The notes beneath the pieces were generated by a model. That model ran no database searches. It saw nothing but the letters and a program-made list of their open reading frames with translations, and was not told where the DNA came from. A stretch of DNA of 64,000 nt from JAWKUK01 sp041398605 (lineage in GTDB: Bacteria > Planctomycetota > UBA1135 > GCA-002686595), in contig JAWKUK010000009.1 of the NCBI GenBank assembly GCA_041398605.1, positions 62,001-126,000 of the forward strand, given 5' to 3'. Positions within the stretch are counted from its first letter, which is position 1, and every line of letters starts with the position of its first letter. Positions 35,308 through 43,084 of this stretch are shown here, one piece after another. The position numbers and the translations under genes were made by a program.

Positions 35308-36581
35308 AGTCCCTATTGCTCCTTACGCTCGCGGCTGGCGCCGCGTCCCTGCCCGCGCTCCAGCGCCCGAACCAAGAGCCCTCGCCGAGCGCCGCCCCCG
35401 AGGTCGTCGTCGAGCGGCCCGCGCCCGACGCGTTCGACCCTCTCGGCGCGCTCGACGCGCTCATCGACGTGACGGTGGCACCGTTCGAGGACGCGCATGC
35501 ACGCGAAGCCGAGCTGCGCGCGGAGCTCGCGAGCTTGCGGCTGCATCGCATCGAAATCGAGCGCGAGCAGCGCCAGCGCGACGCCGAGATCGAGATGCTA
35601 GCGCTGGAACGCCGCTATGAGCGCCAGCGGCAGACTCGAAGCGAGATGCGCGCGATCGCCGATGAGACGCGCCGCATCGAGCGCCGCATGCGCCAGTTCG
35701 AGAGTGACTTCGAGCGCACACGCGCGCGTGCAGAGCGCCAGTTCGAGGGCCAAATGGAAGCCCTCGAACGCTCGACGGAGCGGTCGCTGGACGCCATGGA
35801 GGCCACCCTCGAGGACCGACTCGAGCAGCAGCAGTTGACCTTTGAACGCGAACTGGAACGGCTCCAGGAGGCGGACGCTCCGCGTGAGCGATTGGCGGCG
35901 TTGGAGCAGGAGCATGCGCAGCTCACCCGGGCGCTCCGCGATGAGTCCCGCGCGGCCTCGGACAGCGTGCGGGACGAGCGCGAAGCGCGCTCCGCGGCGC
36001 TTCGCGCGGAGTTCGACGAGGAGCTCGCGAAGCTCGAGAGCGGCTACGAAGACGAGGTGCTCAGCCTCGAAGAGCGCCGCGCGACGCTCGATTCCCGCGC
36101 TGAGGACATGGAGACCGAGGCGCACTTCCTGGAACAGCGCGACGAGCTACAGATGGGGATGGAGAGCGAGCACCACGCGTACGAGGTGCAGCTCGAATCC
36201 GAGCGGCTAGAGCAGCAGATCGAGCGCCTGGAAGCGCTGCTCGACGCCTCGGAGTGGAGCTCGAGCGAGTGCGATGAGTGCGATGAGTGCGATGGCTGCG
36301 ATGGCTGCGATGAGTGCGACGAGTGCGACGAATGCGATGAGTGCGACGAATGCGACGAATGCGACGAATGCGATGACTGCGATGACTGCGATGACTGCGA
36401 TGGAGCACCCGCGGCCGACGAGGACGAAGGCTCCATCGAGCTCGAGGACCTGATCGTCGGCGCGGACGCGACCGAGCTGTGGGGCGCGATCCACGCGCTC
36501 CAGGAGGAGGTCGCGGCCCTGAGGAGGGACGTCGATTCGCTCCTGAAGTCCGCGGCGCTCGGCGAGGAGCGGTTCCGTTGA
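35304..36581 (+). CDS. Secreted coiled-coil protein with a 15-cysteine acidic array (module 1)
   Basis: A 425-residue protein with signal peptide MKSLLLLTLAAGAASLPA. Residues about 65-315 form a long, highly charged coiled coil (EAELRAELASLRLHRIEIER..., ERRMRQFESDFERTRARAERQ...). Residues 322-366 are fifteen consecutive (E/G/D)-C-D units. A second short helix with heptads (LWGAIHALQEEVAALRRDVDSLLKSA) closes the protein. Exported proteins with so many regularly spaced cysteines beside acidic residues may bind soft metals or form disulfide networks; this is inference. It overlaps the M56 protease gene by 4 bases and is followed by a terminator. Confidence 0.85.
   Translation: MKSLLLLTLAAGAASLPALQRPNQEPSPSAAPEVVVERPAPDAFDPLGALDALIDVTVAPFEDAHAREAELRAELASLRLHRIEIEREQRQRDAEIEMLALERRYERQRQTRSEMRAIADETRRIERRMRQFESDFERTRARAERQFEGQMEALERSTERSLDAMEATLEDRLEQQQLTFERELERLQEADAPRERLAALEQEHAQLTRALRDESRAASDSVRDEREARSAALRAEFDEELAKLESGYEDEVLSLEERRATLDSRAEDMETEAHFLEQRDELQMGMESEHHAYEVQLESERLEQQIERLEALLDASEWSSSECDECDECDGCDGCDECDECDECDECDECDECDECDDCDDCDDCDGAPAADEDEGSIELEDLIVGADATELWGAIHALQEEVAALRRDVDSLLKSAALGEERFR
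36267..36401 (+). repeat. Fifteen 9-bp coding repeats (x-Cys-Asp)
   Basis: Fifteen 9-base units of the form GA(G/A/C)-TGC-GA(T/C), two of them starting GGC, encode (E/G/D)-C-D. Every unit uses the codon TGC and only the flanking codons vary, so the tract has probably grown by unit duplication and its copy number may vary between strains without breaking the frame. Confidence 0.95.
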
Positions 36582-36648
36582 GCGCGTAAGGGCGGTCCCC
36601 TACCCGCAGACAGCCCCAGCTTGCGGCCTGGGGTCCCGGAGATACGCT

Positions 36649-36677
36649 GGAGAGCGCGGCCCACGGCCGCGCTCTCC
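36649..36677 (+). terminator. Strong hairpin ending module 1
   Basis: GGAGAGCGCGGCC and its exact complement GGCCGCGCTCTCC form a 13-bp stem with a 3-base loop, 68 bp after the coiled-coil gene. It is followed by GCTTGTCC, a weak T-containing tail. The next gene starts 30 bp downstream, so the hairpin separates the two transcripts. Confidence 0.7.
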
Positions 36678-36706
36678 GCTTGTCCGAACCACCTGGCTCG
36701 ACTCCT

Positions 36707-38143
36707 ATGACATCTAGAACTTCGCTCTCCCTCCTCGCGCTCACCGCGCTCGCCTCGCCGTCGCTCGCACAGAACGACGAATGCACCGGCGCGTTCCCGA
36801 TCGGCCTCACGCCGACCGTGTACGACACGACGATGGCCACGCTCAGCCCCGAGCTCTGGCCGTGCGCCACGGGCGGCGGCCCGGACCTCTGGTTCGCGTT
36901 CACCGCGCCGAACGACGCGGCGTACACGTTCGACACCTGCGGCAGCAGCTACGACTCCGCGATCGAGCTCTTCACCGGGACGTGTGGCGCGCTCACGTCC
37001 GTTGCGTGCAATGACGACTACTGCGGCGTGCAGAGCTCGGTCACGTGGTCGCTCACCGCTGGCAGCGTCGCGTACCTGCGCGTGGGAGGCTACGCCGGCA
37101 CGACGGGCGTCGGCACGATCAACGTCACCGAGACGGTCATCCCCGGCCCCTCCGGCTCGGTCACCTCCTGGCTCAGCGCCGTCGGCTCAGGCACCCCGGC
37201 GATCTACACGAACTCGCTGCTCCCGGGCCCGATCATCGACGACATCGGCACGCCGACGGGCGCGACGAGCGTGAGCTACGAGTTTGTCGTCTACGGCGAC
37301 AACGGCGGCACGAGCAGCGGCCTGCTCGGCAACATCGGGTCGGGCGTGGGCTCCAGCGCGTCGCTGAAGTTCGAGCAGTGGTCGAACACGTTCATGTACG
37401 GCGTGACGCAGTATGGGGTCGCGGACCACATCTTCCCGGGCGGTGTCAACACGGAGCTGCAGGACATCCACCTCGTGTACGTCGCGGACATCGTGAACAA
37501 CACCACAGAGCTCTTCGTGAACGGCGTGAGCTTCGGCACGACGCCCTTCGCGCCGCTGCTGCAAGGCCTGCAAGGCATCGGCCAGGTCTACCGCGCCAAC
37601 GGCAACCACATCGACCGCATGTGGCTCGGCCGCGTCCGCGGCGTCGCGGTGTACGACGCGGCGCTCTCGCTCGCAGAGATCGTTGCGCACCATGACGCGT
37701 ACTTCAGCGGGACGCTGGGCACGCTCTACTGCTCGCCCGCCGTCGCAAACTCGACGGGCGCGCCGGGCGCGATGTCCGCGTCGGGGACGGTGGTCGCCGC
37801 CGCGAACAACCTGACGATCGCATGCGAGGACCTGCCGAACAACTCGTTCGGCTTCTTCTTGACGAGCCGGACCCAGGGCGCCGTCGGCCAGCCGGGCGGG
37901 AGCCAAGGTGTGCTCTGCCTCAGCGGCTCCATCGGCCGCTACGTCGGCCCTGGGCAGATCAAGAATACGGGTACGACGGGCGCGTTTGACCTCGCCCTGA
38001 ACTTGACGCAGACCCCGACGCCGACGGGCCTCGTGTCCGTGCTCGCGGGCGACACCTGGAACTTCCAGGCCTGGTACCGCGACTCGGTCGGGGGCGTCGC
38101 GACGTCGAACTTCACGAACGGCCTCTCGGTCCTGTTCCAGTAA
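36707..38143 (+). CDS. Secreted protein with LamG-like domain and the shared C-terminal domain
   Basis: The ATG at 36707 starts a clean signal peptide (MTSRTSLSLLALTALASPSLAQ), giving 478 residues; the frame opens at 36680. Residues about 22-145 look like a PPC-type beta domain (DLWFAFTAPNDAAYTFDTCGSSYDSAIELFTGTCG). Residues about 150-330 resemble a concanavalin/LamG fold (HLVYVADIVNNTTELFVNGVSFGTTPF, then MWLGRVRGVAVYDAALSLAEIVAHHDAY). The last ~140 residues are the shared domain (YCSPAVANSTG, LPNNSFGFFLTSR, GGSQGVLCLSGSIGRYVG, AGDTWNFQAWYRD, SNFTNGLSVLFQ). LamG domains often bind sugars. It sits between the two BlaI modules but has its own terminators. Confidence 0.8.
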   Translation: MTSRTSLSLLALTALASPSLAQNDECTGAFPIGLTPTVYDTTMATLSPELWPCATGGGPDLWFAFTAPNDAAYTFDTCGSSYDSAIELFTGTCGALTSVACNDDYCGVQSSVTWSLTAGSVAYLRVGGYAGTTGVGTINVTETVIPGPSGSVTSWLSAVGSGTPAIYTNSLLPGPIIDDIGTPTGATSVSYEFVVYGDNGGTSSGLLGNIGSGVGSSASLKFEQWSNTFMYGVTQYGVADHIFPGGVNTELQDIHLVYVADIVNNTTELFVNGVSFGTTPFAPLLQGLQGIGQVYRANGNHIDRMWLGRVRGVAVYDAALSLAEIVAHHDAYFSGTLGTLYCSPAVANSTGAPGAMSASGTVVAAANNLTIACEDLPNNSFGFFLTSRTQGAVGQPGGSQGVLCLSGSIGRYVGPGQIKNTGTTGAFDLALNLTQTPTPTGLVSVLAGDTWNFQAWYRDSVGGVATSNFTNGLSVLFQ

Positions 38144-38223
38144 CGACCTGGGTCCTCGCAGGGCCCCAAGCAGGCCCCTAGGGCCCCCCTGACCCTTGGC
38201 TGAGCCCCGCCGGCTCGGCGTTG

Positions 38224-38256
38224 GACGACGGCGCGAGCGGTGCTCGCGCCGTCGTC
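38224..38256 (+). terminator. Strong hairpin after the LamG-like gene
   Basis: GACGACGGCGCGAGC and its exact complement form a 15-bp stem with a 3-base loop, followed by GTTCGT. It lies 81 bp after the secreted-protein stop and upstream of module 2, insulating the second repressor gene from read-through. Confidence 0.75.
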
Positions 38257-38338
38257 GTTCGTCGGTGGAACGACGCGGGCGGCGCCGGCGCGGCAGATAC
38301 GCAAACGGAACAGACGCCCCCTTGCGGGAACTCAACTA

Positions 38339-38358
38339 CCCAGGTAGTACTACCTGGG
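38339..38358. promoter_or_regulatory. Perfect 20-bp palindrome upstream of BlaI-type repressor 2
   Basis: CCCAGGTAGT followed directly by its exact complement ACTACCTGGG forms a 20-bp dyad ending 35 bp before the ATG at 38394. It has the TAGTA-type core seen in several BlaI-family operators. A perfect dyad of this length at this place is unlikely to be chance, and autoregulatory binding by the adjacent repressor is the natural reading. Confidence 0.7.
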
Positions 38359-38393
38359 GAGTCGAGATCAGCCCTCGCCCCCCAGACCCCACC

Positions 38394-38801
38394 ATGTCCA
38401 ACGATCCGAAGCTCGGCGAACTGCAACACGCGATCATGCGTGTGCTCTGGGAACAAGGCGAGTGCAGCGTCTCTGACGTGCACCTCGCGCTCCTCGACGA
38501 GCGCGGGCTCGCCCCAACCACCATCGCGACGATGCTCGTCAAGATGGAGAAGAAGGGCGTCGTCCAGCGCCGCACCGAAGGACGGCAGTTCCGCTACTCG
38601 CCCGCCGTGACGGAGTCCGAGGTCCAGCGCTCGATGGTCTCCGAGCTGACCTCTCGACTGTTCGACGGCAACGCAGCGGCGCTCGTCAGCCACCTGTTGC
38701 AAGAGCAAGCGATCGACCGCAAGGAGCTGCAAGCCATCCAGCGCCTCATCGCCGAGCACGCGGAACAGAGCGCGAAGAAGAAGCGCGGGGGGTCGCGATG
38801 A
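38394..38801 (+). CDS. BlaI/MecI/CopY-type transcriptional repressor (module 2)
   Basis: The ATG at 38394 gives 135 residues and lies just after the palindrome; a longer frame from 38196 would read through the terminator and operator and is rejected. The winged helix is typical: LGELQHAIMRVLWEQGECSVSDVHLAL...APTTIATMLVKMEKKGVVQRRTEGRQFRYSP. The C-terminal part (QRSMVSELTSRLFDGNAAALVSHLLQE) closely follows that of the repressor at 33329, so the two modules are paralogues. No cysteines are present. The stop overlaps the M56 gene by 4 bases. Confidence 0.95.
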   Translation: MSNDPKLGELQHAIMRVLWEQGECSVSDVHLALLDERGLAPTTIATMLVKMEKKGVVQRRTEGRQFRYSPAVTESEVQRSMVSELTSRLFDGNAAALVSHLLQEQAIDRKELQAIQRLIAEHAEQSAKKKRGGSR

Positions 38802-40351
38802 GCGGGCTCGAGCTCGCAGGCGCGCCGGCGCTCGGCGCGCAGGTCACGACTTGGTTCGTGACCTATCTGCTGCACAGCACGCTGCTCTTGGGCGCAGCCT
38901 GGGTGTCCGCGCGCTGGATCACCGCCCCGCGCCGGCGCGAGCTCGTATGGCGCGCCGCGTTGCTGGGCGGGCTCGTCACGGCGAGCGCGCAGCTCGTGCT
39001 CGACGTGCGCCCGACCTTTGGGCCGATTTGTTTCGGGCAGCGCGCGGCCGCGCTCGACGCGACCGAGCCCACTGGCGCGGGGGCTGCGGCGGCGCTGGAC
39101 GCGCTGCTCGCGCAAGATCAGGTCTCGCTGCACCGTGCGCAGCCGTCGAACCCGCAGCAGCCGGGTCTCCTCGCGCCCGCCCGTGCGCGCTGGGCGTCCC
39201 TCCAGGCGGCGCTCGAAGGCCGGCTGGTCGGCGACCTGCGGCACGTCGGCCCGACGGCGCTGACCCTCGGCGCGCTGTTCGCCAGCGCCTCGGTCGCCTG
39301 CGGCCTGATCGTGCTGAGCCGCCGCAGGCGCTGCCAGACACGCGTCACGTCGGGGCCGCTCGCGCGCTTGCACGCCGAGCTCGCGGCGGGCTCGCGGCGC
39401 CTCGCGCAGATCGAGCTCTGGCTCTGTCCGCGCAGCGACACACCCTACGCAGCGGGCCAATGGCGCCCGCGGATCGTCGTCCCAAGGCGCGCGCTCACGG
39501 ACCTCTGCGAGGACGAACAGCGGGCAATGCTCGCGCACGAGCTGGCGCACATTGAGCGCCGGGACCCGCTGTGGCTCGGGCTGACGCGCGCGCTGCAGCT
39601 GTGCCTGCCGCTGCAACCCTTGAACACGGTCGCGCGGCGCCAGTTGGCCGCCTGCGCCGAGCTCCTGTGCGACGAGCGCGCGATCGAGCGCACACATGAC
39701 CGGCTGGCTCTAGCGCAGAGCCTGGCCAAGGTCGCCGGCTGGCTGACCCGCGAGGACGAGCTGCCGGACGCCGCGTGCCCGATGGCGAACCACCGCTCCC
39801 TGCTCGGGACACGCGTCGCGCGCATCCTCGACGAGGAGGCGGTCGCCACGGCCGGGGTCCAGCCGCTGCGGGTCACCCTCGCGCTCGCGCTGGCGGGCAC
39901 CGCGCTCGCTGCGCCGACTGTCGAGCTGGGGCTCGCGAACGGAGACCTCGGCGCGGCGCTCATGCGCGACGACGCGCGCGGCGTCTCCGACGCGGACGCG
40001 GTGACAAGCGCGGACCTCGTCGCGCGAACGGGCTCTGCGAATGACGCGGAGGCGGGCGCGCTGCCGGCCGCTGTGCGCAGCGAGCTCAACCTGCTCGCGG
40101 ACGCCTTGGACATGGCCGTGGCAGAGCTCGAGGACGAGCTCGCGGGCCTCGACGAGGCGCGCAACGGCCGGGCCCTCGCGCCGGACCTTGCGGCGCGGGT
40201 CGAGGCGATGGAGCAACGCGCGGGCGAAGTGCGCGCGCGTGCAAAGAGGATCCGGGCGCTGCTCGCACGAGCAGCCTCGGGCGGCGTGGAGGCGCCGCAA
40301 GGTGGGCGGAATCGCGCTGCGGCTCCGTCCATCCCACCGCGCGCTCGGTAA
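38798..40351 (+). CDS. M56 (BlaR1-type) membrane metalloprotease with coiled-coil tail (module 2)
   Basis: A 517-residue homologue of the protease at 33796. The zinc site is HELAH (His247, Glu248, His251) in MLAHELAHIERRDPLW, with Glu288 in CAELLCDERAIE. Helices lie near 18-36, 50-70, 152-172 and 365-385. After the last helix the protein again lacks a penicillin-binding domain; instead it ends with SELNLLADALDMAVAELEDELAGLDEARN and ARVEAMEQRAGEVRARAKRIRALLARAA, two amphipathic helices likely to form a coiled-coil hairpin outside the membrane. It overlaps the repressor gene by 4 bases. The coiled-coil protein gene follows after 41 bp with its own AGGAGG site. Confidence 0.93.
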   Translation: MSGLELAGAPALGAQVTTWFVTYLLHSTLLLGAAWVSARWITAPRRRELVWRAALLGGLVTASAQLVLDVRPTFGPICFGQRAAALDATEPTGAGAAAALDALLAQDQVSLHRAQPSNPQQPGLLAPARARWASLQAALEGRLVGDLRHVGPTALTLGALFASASVACGLIVLSRRRRCQTRVTSGPLARLHAELAAGSRRLAQIELWLCPRSDTPYAAGQWRPRIVVPRRALTDLCEDEQRAMLAHELAHIERRDPLWLGLTRALQLCLPLQPLNTVARRQLAACAELLCDERAIERTHDRLALAQSLAKVAGWLTREDELPDAACPMANHRSLLGTRVARILDEEAVATAGVQPLRVTLALALAGTALAAPTVELGLANGDLGAALMRDDARGVSDADAVTSADLVARTGSANDAEAGALPAAVRSELNLLADALDMAVAELEDELAGLDEARNGRALAPDLAARVEAMEQRAGEVRARAKRIRALLARAASGGVEAPQGGRNRAAAPSIPPRAR

Positions 40352-40392
40352 GTCACCGGCGCGCAGACCATAGATTTGGAGGAACCGATTCG

Positions 40393-42123
40393 ATGAAAGC
40401 CATCTTCACACTGCTCGCGACGACCGCGGTCGCCGCGGGAACAACCTGGAGCGGAGGCGCCGCGCAACAAGCCGCGCTCGCGCCCGGATCGCAGGCGATC
40501 GCCCCGCAGACGGCCGCGCCAGCGACGACAACGACCTTCGTGTCCGCGCCGGCGCTGGGCGTGCCAATCCTGAGTGAGCTGCCCCTCCTCGGTGAGGTCT
40601 TCGCCGTATCCACGGTCGCGCCGCTCGCCAGCGTAGACGTGAGCGTGGGCGAAGCCGCTGCGCCCGGGCTCGCGGCCTTGCTCGCGCCTCCGGCGCAGGA
40701 GCCCAGCTCCTCGGCAGCACAGGCGCAACAGGACGCGGAGCTCGCGCAGCTCAAGGCTCGGCTGGCCGTGCTCGAGGCAGAGCTCGCGCGCCGCGAGCAG
40801 CCCGCGGAAGTGCCCTCCGAGCCGGCGGCCGGCGACGGGCGCGGGGCAGCGGTCGAGATCATCCGAGCGCGCGCCCTCGAGGCGCGCGAACGAGCGGCCG
40901 TAGAGCGGCGAGCGGCGGCCGAGGCCCTTCAACAAGCAGATATCCTCTCGCGTCAACAACTGGCCGCGCGCGCGCAGGACGCCCGCGAGTCGGCCCTCGC
41001 ACGCGCGCTCGAGGCGCAGGAAGTCGACAGGATTGCGCGGGTCGGCGAGAGCGTCGACCGCCTCAGGCTGATGACCGGGTCGCGCGGAGACGCAGAGGAG
41101 TACGTGCGAGGCGCGGAGGAACCTACGGCGACCTCCGAGCCCGCCCGCGCCATGCTCGAAGAGCGCCTCGAGACGTTCCGTAACCGGCAAGGGACGCTGA
41201 AGAAGGAGCTCGAGCTCGCGCGTGAGCAGCTCGACGAGGCACGGAGGCAGCTACAGGTCCGAGGGACTGTTGTCGAGGCACCTTTCGCTGCCGTCGAGAG
41301 CCCCCCGCGGCGCGACGCGTTCGGCGGGGCCCAGCAGTCGGGCCCGGATGCGCGGGTCCGTCGTGGGCGCTCTGCAACGTTGACGCCTTTCGCCGCTGTC
41401 CTCGCTGTCCCCCCCGTGGCACCTGTGGCACCTGTGGCGCCTGTGGCGCCCGAGGCGCCTGCACCGCCGGTTCAACGGAGGACGAGCGCTGCCGCTCCCG
41501 CTCCCGCTCCAGCGGCGGGGAATCCGATCCACATTCACGTCGAGCATGGCGACGTGCACATCCACAACGGGGGCGGCGCTCCGCACATGGTGATCGAAGG
41601 CGCCAAGCTGACTCTTCCGGCGGATTCGAAGGCTGAGAGCGAGTCCAAGGACCGCGTCAGCGCCATTTGGCCCACCGTCGATGACGGCACGGCGTTCGCT
41701 CATCTCGCGACCCGTTTGGATTCAATCGTCGACAGCGCGGCGCGGGCTCGGCTCGCTGTGCCCGCCTGGCCCTTGGACACCCTTTCCTGGCCCTTGGACA
41801 CCCTAATGGAGGTTGCGGACTCCGGCGATATGACCGAGCTCGTCGAGTACGCGCGAATCGACGGCGCGGGCGCCAATGCCGACGCAAGCTCGATGGACGA
41901 GCTGCTGCAGCTCGTGCGCGAAGTGCACGCCGATGTGCAAGCGCTGCGCGAGGACATGCGCGCGCTGCGCTCGGACGTCGAGCGCGCGCCCCGCGCAGGT
42001 CGGCAGCGCGGCTCAGGCTCGGGCGGCTCAGGCTCGGGCGGCGCGGCCTCGGGCGGCGCAGGCGCAGGCTCCGGCGGCGCTGGCACGGTCGGCTCCGGCC
42101 GCTCGGGCTACGGCGCCAAGTGA
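40393..42123 (+). CDS. Secreted coiled-coil protein with His-rich segment and Gly-rich tail (module 2)
   Basis: A 576-residue protein that occupies the same place as the coiled-coil gene of module 1. It has a signal peptide (MKAIFTLLATTAVAAGTTW), an Ala/Pro-rich region, and coiled coils at about 108-300 (AELAQLKARLAVLEAELARRE, KKELELAREQLDEARRQLQ). Residues about 378-393 read IHIHVEHGDVHIHNGG, six histidines in alternating positions. Another short coiled coil (LLQLVREVHADVQALREDMRALRSDVE) resembles the end of its module 1 counterpart. The last 35 residues are Gly/Ser rich. The gene starts behind TTGGAGGAAC, a good ribosome site, and ends before a strong terminator. Confidence 0.8.
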   Translation: MKAIFTLLATTAVAAGTTWSGGAAQQAALAPGSQAIAPQTAAPATTTTFVSAPALGVPILSELPLLGEVFAVSTVAPLASVDVSVGEAAAPGLAALLAPPAQEPSSSAAQAQQDAELAQLKARLAVLEAELARREQPAEVPSEPAAGDGRGAAVEIIRARALEARERAAVERRAAAEALQQADILSRQQLAARAQDARESALARALEAQEVDRIARVGESVDRLRLMTGSRGDAEEYVRGAEEPTATSEPARAMLEERLETFRNRQGTLKKELELAREQLDEARRQLQVRGTVVEAPFAAVESPPRRDAFGGAQQSGPDARVRRGRSATLTPFAAVLAVPPVAPVAPVAPVAPEAPAPPVQRRTSAAAPAPAPAAGNPIHIHVEHGDVHIHNGGGAPHMVIEGAKLTLPADSKAESESKDRVSAIWPTVDDGTAFAHLATRLDSIVDSAARARLAVPAWPLDTLSWPLDTLMEVADSGDMTELVEYARIDGAGANADASSMDELLQLVREVHADVQALREDMRALRSDVERAPRAGRQRGSGSGGSGSGGAASGGAGAGSGGAGTVGSGRSGYGAK

Positions 42124-42137
42124 GCGCCCCGAGGCCC

Positions 42138-42174
42138 GCGGGGGGCGCGTGCGGTCAACGCGCGCGCCCCCCGC
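42138..42174. terminator. Strong bidirectional hairpin between convergent genes
   Basis: A 16-bp stem with one G-T pair (left arm beginning GCGGGGGGCGCG, right arm ending CCCCCCGC) and a 5-base loop lies between the stop of the coiled-coil gene at 42123 and that of the exporter at 42197. It suits both directions, although T-runs are short. Confidence 0.75.
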
Positions 42175-42196
42175 GCTCGTTCCGGTCGCTGCCGCC

Positions 42197-43084
42197 TCAA
42201 GCGCGGCGCTTGCGCTGCTCCCAGATCTCGAGCAGCTCATTGCCGATCAACGCGGCGAGCACGAGCGCACCGCCGCTGAGGACGTGCACCGATGGCTCCT
42301 CGCCCGCGCCGAGCCACGCCCAGGCGACGCCGAAGAGCACCTCCAACAACGCGAGCAGCGACGCCTCGGGCGCGCTCAGCGCGCGCGCGACGATCATGAC
42401 GAGCGAGCACGGGATCGCGAGCTGCACGACCCCGAGGAGCGCCAACAAGCCGAGGTCATGCTGAGAGGCGACAAACGGCAGCGACAGCGGTAAGGTCGCC
42501 AGCGCAGACACGATCGCGCCCAGCATCACCGCGGGCACGAGGTCGCGCCGCGCCGCGCGCTGGTTGTGCTGGATCAACGTCCAGTTCACGGCGCCCGCGA
42601 GCGGCACCGCGAGCGCGATCAACATTCCCTGCACGCTGCGCGCGTCATTGGCGCCGACCTCGCGCGCGTACATCCAAGCGATACCCAGGCCCGCGAGCAA
42701 GATCGCGACGAGCGTCCGGCGGGCGAGGCGGTGCCCGAGCGCCACGCGCGCCGCGAGGGCGGTAAAGAGCGGCCCCGTCGCGAGCGTCACGAGCACGTTC
42801 GCGACCGACGTCATCGTGATCGCGACCATGAACGCCGTGTACATGATGCTCCAGCAAACCGTCGCCACGACGAGCGGCCAGCCGCCCGCGCCGATGCTGG
42901 CCGCGAACCGCCGCGGACCACGGATCAGCGGCAGGAAGACCATCAGCGCGCCGGCGTTGAAGGCGCTGCGCCAGAACGTGACCTCGAACGCCGGCGCCGC
43001 GTCGAGGTGTCGCGTCACGACGCCCGCGATGCTCCACATGAGCGTGATCGCGACCATCGCAAAGACGGCGTTCCGGTGGCTCAA
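42197..43084 (-). CDS. EamA/DMT-family transporter
   Basis: A ten-helix protein of the drug/metabolite transporter superfamily with two EamA repeats: MVAITLMWSIAGVVTRHLDAAPAFEVTFWRSAFNAGALMVFLPLI in the first, and LIALAVPLAGAVNWTLIQHN ... VVQLAIPCSLVMIVARALSAPEASLLALLEVLFGVAWAWLGAGE in the second. I placed the start at the TTG at 43084 (295 residues, sequence LSHRNAVFAMV); the first ATG is at 43057. The frame is open to 43444, but that extension is a hydrophilic shadow of the opposite promoter region. Members export amino acids, purines or other metabolites; the substrate is unknown. Confidence 0.88.
   Translation of the reverse strand: MSHRNAVFAMVAITLMWSIAGVVTRHLDAAPAFEVTFWRSAFNAGALMVFLPLIRGPRRFAASIGAGGWPLVVATVCWSIMYTAFMVAITMTSVANVLVTLATGPLFTALAARVALGHRLARRTLVAILLAGLGIAWMYAREVGANDARSVQGMLIALAVPLAGAVNWTLIQHNQRAARRDLVPAVMLGAIVSALATLPLSLPFVASQHDLGLLALLGVVQLAIPCSLVMIVARALSAPEASLLALLEVLFGVAWAWLGAGEEPSVHVLSGGALVLAALIGNELLEIWEQRKRRA

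Noticed and set aside
36044..36664. Serine/histidine-repeat protein (SHSS repeats) on the minus strand
   Set aside because: It is the antisense reading of the Cys-Asp coding repeats in a gene with signal peptide and coiled coil on the plus strand.
33329..40351. Beta-lactam resistance regulators (BlaI/BlaR1 proper)
   Set aside because: The M56 proteins have no penicillin-binding sensor domain and no beta-lactamase gene is present in either module.
39445..41190. 581-residue minus-strand open frame
   Set aside because: Antisense to the M56 protease and coiled-coil genes of module 2, composition typical of a GC-rich shadow frame.
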